Source: Calliphora vicina (taxonomy: Eukaryota; Arthropoda; Insecta; Diptera; Calliphoridae). Taken from it: a DNA stretch of 64,000 nt. Below, piece by piece: positions 57,353 to 64,000 of this stretch. Made by a program: the position numbers and the translations under genes. The notes below the pieces were generated by a model. It was given only the letters and a program-made list of their open reading frames with translations. It was not told where the DNA came from and ran no database searches. Positions within the stretch are counted from its first letter, which is position 1, and the number at the start of each line of letters is the position of its first letter. The stretch is taken from the NCBI RefSeq assembly GCF_958450345.1, contig NC_088780.1, positions 67,293,533 to 67,357,532 of the forward strand, in the 5' to 3' direction.

Positions 57353-57560
57353 CCGGGATCCAAATCTTCAACAATTCTGTCAGACATACTTTCGAGAATT
57401 TTGCTATTTAAAATCAGCAAAATCCGTCCATAAATAACGGAGATATGAGCAAAAATCCGAGACAACCTCTGAAAATTTCATCAAAAAACACAATGTATTG
57501 CATGCTTTGACAAAAAAACAACAAAACGTATGCTTGGGTGTGCAAGCTTTGTGTATTTTG

Positions 57561-58377
<817 letters not shown>

Positions 58378-58760
58378 CTTTGTGTTTTGTTTCTTTTGGC
58401 GTTGTTGTTGTTTTTTATACAACTAAACGTTTGTTTGGTTGTGTGTTGGTTTTTTTTGACAAAAAAGCAACAAAACGTATGTTTTTGGATGTGCATGCTT
58501 TGCGTATTTTGTTTTTTTTGTGTTTTGTTTCTTTTGGCGTTGTTGTTGTTTTTTATACAACTAAACGTTTGTTTGGTTGTGTGTTGGTTTTTTTGACAAA
58601 AAATCAACAAATCGTATGTTTGAATGTGCATGCTTTGCGTATTTTGTTTCTTTTGGCGTTGTTGTTGTTTTTTATACAATTAAACGTATGTTTGGATGTG
58701 TGTTGGTTTCATTGCCTTGCGTATTTTGTTTTTTCTTTTGGTGTTTTGTTTCGTTTGGCG
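58378..58760 (-). repeat. Minisatellite of M5 (three to four units)
   Basis: Repeats of TTTTGGCGTTGTTGTTGTTT with TTGTTTGGTTGTGTGTTGGT and a GTGCATGCTTTGCGTATTTT segment, unit about 110-125 bp. It is the reverse of the array in M1 at 22423-22900. The ORFs are spurious. Confidence 0.85.
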
Positions 58761-58924
58761 TTGTTGTTGTTTTATGTGTACTTGATAAATTTAGGATGCT
58801 GTACGCTGAAAGTGGGCAATGTACATACATAAATACTAATTATAAAAAATAATAATGCATCCACAACAAAGGTGAAGGGTATATAAGATTCGGCATAGCC
58901 GAATATAGCACTCTTACTTGTTTA

Positions 58925-60990
58925 GGTATTCAACGTGAGTATTCCAAGAGTATCAGTGGCTGAAAAATAAACCTAAAATTTTAAGATTATTTACGATTTC
59001 AATCTGGTTGTCTTGTATAGTAAAATCATGAGGTTTTTTGCATATGTGGAGGCATTTGGTTTTAGGTATTGAAATTTTGGCACCAGTTATATCACACCAA
59101 GTGTTTAATGAGTTGAAAAGATCATCAATCTTATGTTGAATGACAACGTTGCGTAGATGTTTGCATATTAAATACAAATCGTCAGCATAAATAACATGTT
59201 TAAAGAACATGTTATTTGAAATTATTTTGTTTAATTTGTCGGTCGCAATTTGAAAAAGTACTACAGATAGAGGTGATCCTTGTGGTATTCCATTGTGAAG
59301 AGGTTTAATAGATGAGTAAACATTGATTATTTTTACGCGGAATTTTCTGTTTGAAAGAAATGTGTAAATGAAATTTATAATTTTTGGCCGAAATTTCCAT
59401 TCTTTTAATTGTGAGATGATTGTATGAATTCCGATTCGATCAAAAGCTTTTACAAAGTCAATAGATATAATGGAGAGATGATTTCTATGCGATAGAGATG
59501 ATGCGGTGAAGTGAATGCCATTGGGTTTGAATGCCATTTGGTGTATGCTCAGGAGTTTCATTTTTAGAAGTGACCAAGTAATTCTAGTAGCAATAATTTT
59601 TTCGAGTAGTTTAGACATACATGGGATTAGAGATATAGGGCGATAACCATCGACGGACACAGGGTCTTTATTTTGTTTAAGTATTGGAATAATGGTGGTT
59701 GTTTTCCATTGTTGTGGCATAACGCCAGATGTGAAAATTTGGTTAAAAATTTTAAGCATTTGATGTTTTATATTTTCAGGAAGATTTTTTAGCATGGGAT
59801 ATGAAATTCTGTCAAATCCATGGGTTTTGCCCTTGAGTGAGTTTAGTGTTGATATTATTTCAAAAAGAGTGATATCATCTTCAAGCAGTTTCATAGTGTT
59901 ATTTAAAGTGTAGTTTAATATTTTGTTTTTTGTGTATGAATGTATTGCTGAAATTATCATTATTAGATTGTAGGGACCAGGTTTGTGCAAAAATATTGGC
60001 GATGTCATTTGAGTTGTAAACAGGGTGATTGTTATGTGTGATATGATGAATGTGTTTGTGTGAGTTTATTCCATTTAGTTTGCGAATGTTGTGCCAAATC
60101 TTGTTAATTGGAGTGTTTGGGTTAATCTCACTAGTAAAGTCAAAAAAGGAGCTACTTTTAGCTTGTTTACTTTTAAGTTTAAAAATACTGTTAGCTTTTT
60201 TATACGCAATTCTATTTTCTGTGGTAGGGTGTTTTTTGAAAACATAGAACAATTTTTGTTTTGAATTGCGTAAAGTATTTAATTCATTGTTCCACCAATG
60301 AGTATATTTTTTGTTTTTGTATAGTTTCTGATGTGGCATTGCAATATTAGCTGCTGATATTAAAGTTTTTTGTAGCCTGGCGATCTTTATTGATGTGTGT
60401 GGATATATCACTCAGTGGAGTAATACTCAAGTGGTATTGGAAAAGTTTCCAATTTGCTTTATCGGTGATAAATCGTGCTTGTTTAGGATGTATAAAATTA
60501 GGTTGAGAGTGAGGTAAATGTAATTTTATGTGAATTGGGTAGTGATCACTACCATTCAATTGGTTATCAGTTTTCCAAGAAAAAAAAGGTGCAATGTCAG
60601 CTGAAGTTAAAGAAAGATCAACGTGGGTGAATGTAGATCTAGTTGAAAGATGAGTTGCAGAACCGTCATTAAGTAATATCATGTTAGAACGTGTTATTAT
60701 ATTCTCGATAATAAAACCTTTGGATAGAGTAGAAGTTGAGCCCCACAAATTAGAGTGTGCGTTAAAATCACCAAGTATTATAGTTCTTTGATTGTTGTCG
60801 AGAAATAGCGAGTGGCGTTTGGGGTGGACAAAAGAGCGACGTATCCATTAAATTTTAGATTATTGGCATTATGATGGGTTTCCTGGAGTGCAATAATATC
60901 TGGTATATTCAGGCGTATTAAGATCTGTAGTTCATGTAAGTTATTATAAAAACCATTAAGGTTCCACTGCAGTATTTTTATGGACATCAA
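58925..60990 (-). pseudogene. I-like ORF2, EN and RT part
   Basis: It starts at 60987 (MSIKILQWNLNGFYNNLHEL). The EN Glu is in IIALQETH. About 200 bp of the EN middle is deleted near 60780, after which ILGDFNAHSNLWGSTS and GSDHYPIHIKLHL continue to 60347. Another frame change lies at about 60380. Then come the linker (60411-59899) and RT (60008-58953): SLKGKTHGFDRISYPML, DGYRPISLIPCMSKLLEKII, DFVKAFDRIG, GIPQGSPLSVVLFQIA and HVIYADDLYLIC with the catalytic YADD near 59180. It continues into the block bordered by the duplicated segment. Confidence 0.85.
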
Positions 60991-61029
60991 AATAATAATA
61001 ATATGTACTGAAGATGTAGTGTAGTGTTT

Positions 61030-63055
61030 TTAATGTTCCATAGTTAAGTCTTGTGAGTCGATTTCATTACGTCTGTTAGTTATTTTTTTGGGATTATATG
61101 TTGGTTCAGGTTGTTTGGATTTATCTTTGGTTTTGGATGGTTGTTCAGCAGAATTTGAAGTAGTATTGGTTACGTTAATGATTTCAATGTTGGGAGTTGT
61201 TGCATTGTTTGAATTTTTAAGATTTGTTATTGAAGATATGTTGTTTGATGTTTGAGTTTGGTGTTGATTTAAGAGATGGTTAATTGATGTTGTGAGGTTT
61301 AGTAAAGATTCTTTAGTATGTGTATGTGTTTGAGTAATATTTGTAACTTGTGTGTTTAATGTTGATGGGTTACCCAGCGGTAAATGAAACAAAGTACCTA
61401 GATAATAATCGATAACGTCAGGATGATATTCTAAGCGATCAATCTAAGTACTTAGAGTATAATCTGTGCGTAATCCAACACATCATGCACTAATTATAAC
61501 TTCGACTACGATTTAAGCGGATAGTCGCCGCTATTTAATTTTTTTTTGTTTATTTTTCACTAAAAATAAATAATGTACCGTTTCTTTCTTGTTTATACAT
61601 GAAAAACAAAATCGATAAAATTTATATTTATGTTGTAAGTGAAGGCGTTGATTTAGTGCCGTAAAAATTATAAATAAATTAAATGAAAATTTAAGGTTTT
61701 TCCTCCAGAAATTTATATATGAAAATATACAAAATATTCTTTCAATTACGAAATCTGTATGCATGGTACTATTCCTTAACTTGCAAATGCAAATATAATT
61801 GTAATCTACATTTATTATTTTGCAATATATAATTTGCAAGTCTTTATAGGCGTATCATCAAGTTCGCTTAGAACTCCGCTTTTAATGTAAATTAAATAGT
61901 AGTGACACCTACTGATATTGCGGCTTACACTCTAAGCGAGAGCACACCGATTATACAGCCTATGACACTTTTATGTTAAATCTAAGTGGGAAAATAAGCG
62001 AAAGAATCACCAATGACTGCTACGATATATTGCTTAGATAAGCGCTTACGTAATGTGTATTTTTACCGCTGGGTAGTTATTTGTGTGTTAATGCTAGTAG
62101 CAGCAGCGGTATTTGTTGTTTTATTTAATTTGTTTTTTCTCTCAGTAATTGCAGTGTGTAAGTCTTCAATTGGAATGTCGTATGTTTGTTTGTCCGTGAT
62201 TTTGAGTGTGGCTTCTTTATATGAACAATTGTTAACGGTTTTAATTTTTAATATTTCTTGTCGTTGTTTTATTGTTGGGCAATTTTTGTTTGTAGATCGG
62301 TGAGGATGGTTACAGTTTATGCATTGAATTTTCGTACAGGGTGAAGGATCATGGATAGTGGAGGCACAGATATCGCAGTTTTCGTTCCCATTACAGTATT
62401 TTTTAGTATGACCTAGTTTAAAGCATTTTTTACATTGAATAGGATTGGGGATGTAGGGTTCAATTTTGCAGTTTAGGAATCCAATTTTTATTTCTTTGAG
62501 TAGTTCATAGTTAAAATGTAGGATGTGAAGTGGAGTATTTATGATCTTACCATCTACAAATTTTGTAATTTTTTTGCAGTCAACAACTCCTTGATCTTTT
62601 AGGCCTTCTTTGATTTCATCTTCTTTGAGATCACGTAAGGTTGGTGCAAAAATAACACCTTTTATAATGTTAAGAGAAGGGTGATACAAGCATTCTATGG
62701 GACAGATACCGGATGGAGTAGTTGCTTTTAGGAATCGATTTGCTTGGGCTTCATTTTTTGTAAAGATAAGGAGGTTGCCATCCCTTGTAAAAGTTGTTTT
62801 TAGAGTTGGATCGCTTGAGATACCTTCCAGTGCTTTGGATACTAAAAATATGTTAAAATGTTGTATGGGTTTTTCTGGGATTTTGCTTTTCAGTATAATG
62901 AACTTAGTACATTGGTTTTTGAAGTTGATTGGCTGCTTGTTTCGAATGGTTGGGAAATCTATTGAATTGTTTATATTGAATTGCGAGTTATTTTTCTTTC
63001 TTTTTGGAGATGGGTCTAATACCGCATAATAATTGCCTCCTGAGGAGGACTCCAT
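61030..63055 (-). pseudogene. I-like ORF1 (gag with three CCHC knuckles), split by a MITE
   Basis: Preferred start 63055 (MESSSGGNYYAVLDPSPKRK). Three consecutive knuckles lie near residues 210-260: CKKCFKLGHTKKYC, CDICASTIHDPSPC and CINCNHPHRSTNKNC. This is the I-clade ORF1 pattern. The frame is open to the MITE at 62073. Beyond it, from 61370, NPSTLNTQVTNITQTHTHT continues in frame to the stop at 61030 (ends DLTMEH). Removing the 701-bp MITE and one TA gives one uninterrupted ORF of about 440 codons. It is the best preserved ORF in the window. The product binds element RNA. Confidence 0.85.
61373..62073. mobile_element. TA-flanked MITE (701 bp) in I-like ORF1
   Basis: The ends CCCAGCGGTAAA (61373) and TTTACCGCTGGG (to 62073) are perfect 12-bp inverted repeats, with TA on each side (61371-61372, 62074-62075). 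CTAAGCG/CGCTTAG words recur near both ends. The small ORF at 61531-61839 has no known domain. TA duplication suggests the Tc1/mariner-type group, but the termini are not the usual CAGT or CAGGG forms. Confidence 0.85.
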
Positions 63056-63485
63056 CTTAGACACTACACGAGAACGATGATAGTAATAATTAAATTGTAT
63101 TTGACAGAAAAATTTTATAAGTTATTGTTCTATTAATAACAAAAGTAAATGATGAGATGGTTTTGTTAATAGGTAGAATATAAGCGCGACAATTAAAATA
63201 AACACGACAGTCTTCAGTGAGCACTTGTTTGAGAATGTCTTCAGAAAAGCCTTTTGGGTAACAGTGTATAGTCAGATTTTAATTTTCGGTCTGCAGGTGC
63301 ATGAATAAGAAATTTCCATACTGAATTTTTGAATTCATTGGAACCAGCCGAAATGTCACTACATGTATTAACATTGAAGGTTGGTTCACCGACTTTGTCT
63401 GACACTGTAAATTAAAATCGAGATCGATGTGCAATATAAAACAGATGTTATCTAAAGGCCAGCAACGCGGACCGAGTTCAGCTAG

Positions 63486-63808
63486 TATTTCATAAAAATG
63501 GATGTGTGTATTAAAGACCTGCACAAGCTGCATTGTTTAACACGAAGACAATTGCCACATGATGCTTTTGTCATGTCATGTTATGTTCTTTTACCTACTT
63601 GCAGCAACACGCAAAGGCAATGTATATCAAAACAAAAAACAAACGCAGCATCATTTTAACAACATCATAACACACACAACATTAAAAAAATTAACAGATG
63701 CATGGATGACATGGAAAATAATTTCAAGTCATTTAAATCATGTATGAGGCCTTTTTTGTATGAGATGATTTCAATTCACTTGTATTTATTGTGTGCAATA
63801 AGAAAAAA
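63486..63808. other. Second HINE-like start and unassigned sequence
   Basis: Immediately after the CTAG end of HINE 2, TATTTCATAAAAATGGATGT repeats the start of an internal HINE 1 unit (near 16415), suggesting a tandem or abutting second copy. It soon becomes unrelated sequence without a gene. Confidence 0.4.
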
Positions 63809-63994
63809 TCTATATTAATATATAAATGTCTTTGTAAGTTTGTTGGTTTGTTTATTTGTTTGAGCATCACGCCTAAACGGCTGAACCGATTTTATTGAAA
63901 TTTGGAACGTAGATAGATCCTTACTGGGAAGCGTCAATAGGCTATATATTTTTTTACTACGACAGGGCTAGCGAAGCGCACCGAGTCAAGCTAG
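63809..63994 (+). mobile_element. Short Helentron-like (HINE) element 3, 186 bp
   Basis: It starts TCTATATTAATATATAAATG after an A and ends CACCGAGTCAAGCTAG before a T. It contains AACGGCTGAACCGATTTTAT, the counterpart of the unit motif of HINE 1, and a GCTAGCGAAGCGC segment able to pair near the 3' end. It is complete and non-coding. Confidence 0.75.
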
Positions 63995-64000
63995 TTGAGT

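Noticed and set aside
62013..63029. Plus-strand hydrophobic ORFs
   Set aside because: Antisense shadows of I-like ORF1 and of the MITE edge.

Overview
This is AT-rich, repeat-dominated DNA from an insect, most likely a cyclorrhaphan (probably calyptrate) fly. The evidence is the mix of transposon families (jockey-, I-, LOA- and RTE-type non-LTR elements, Helentron-like elements, mini-me-type elements carrying GTCY microsatellites, and foldback elements) and one recognisable spliced gene: the last three coding exons of a neverland-like Rieske oxygenase at 21083-21862 on the plus strand. No tRNA, rRNA, CRISPR array or operon-type gene arrangement is visible. A 200-base assembly gap lies at 54352-54551. 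In Drosophila melanogaster neverland lies in pericentric heterochromatin with long introns (established knowledge). The setting here looks similar, so much of 1-21 kb may be intron or flank of this gene; that is inference, because no upstream exon could be recognised.

Layout. 0-6.6 kb: a tandem-repeat element (461-1130), a 2.7 kb foldback element (1381-4085), gene-free DNA and a short terminal-inverted-repeat (TIR) element (6069-6563). 6.6-12 kb: a nearly complete but frame-broken LOA/I-group retrotransposon, minus strand. 12.5-14 kb: a MITE with TTA duplications and a hAT relic. 14.1-20 kb: a full-length jockey-clade element, minus strand, with a Helentron-like element inserted precisely in ORF2. 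20.4-21.9 kb: a decayed jockey ORF1 piece, then the neverland-like exons. 22-26.3 kb: small TIR elements, a mini-me-type element and two hAT relics. 26.3-29.3 kb: an RTE element carrying a piggyBac-like MITE. 29.7-33.4 kb: a Helentron-like element holding a second, near-identical foldback element. 33.4-34.1 kb: a Harbinger transposase relic. 34.1-41.4 kb: a jockey fragment split by a mini-me element and a 6 kb Helitron, which itself holds a foldback element, a Tc1/mariner relic (with a MITE inside), another TIR element and a jockey fragment. 41.7-44.1 kb: another jockey element split by a hAT derivative. 45-47.6 kb: a Ty3/gypsy pol relic and a separate internally deleted LTR element. 47.9-54 kb: a jockey element split by a 2 kb hAT, followed by a 1,133-bp tandem duplication across the hAT/jockey junction. 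54.6-63.2 kb: an I-like element with an 11-12 bp target duplication, interrupted by a chimeric block (jockey fragment, giant CTGT microsatellite, nested mini-me elements) and by a TA-flanked MITE. 63.2-64 kb: Helentron-like ends.

No transposon here looks able to code for a full active protein: every long ORF is frame-shifted, deleted or interrupted. Their value is as a dated stack of insertions. In several cases the target-site duplication, or the reading frame of the disrupted host element, fixes the exact boundaries of the inserted element. The strongest such cases are 15612-16743, 23539-24546, 28408-28644, 37916-38161, 41954-42735, 46435-47634, 48228-50269, 61373-62073 and 54613-63236.
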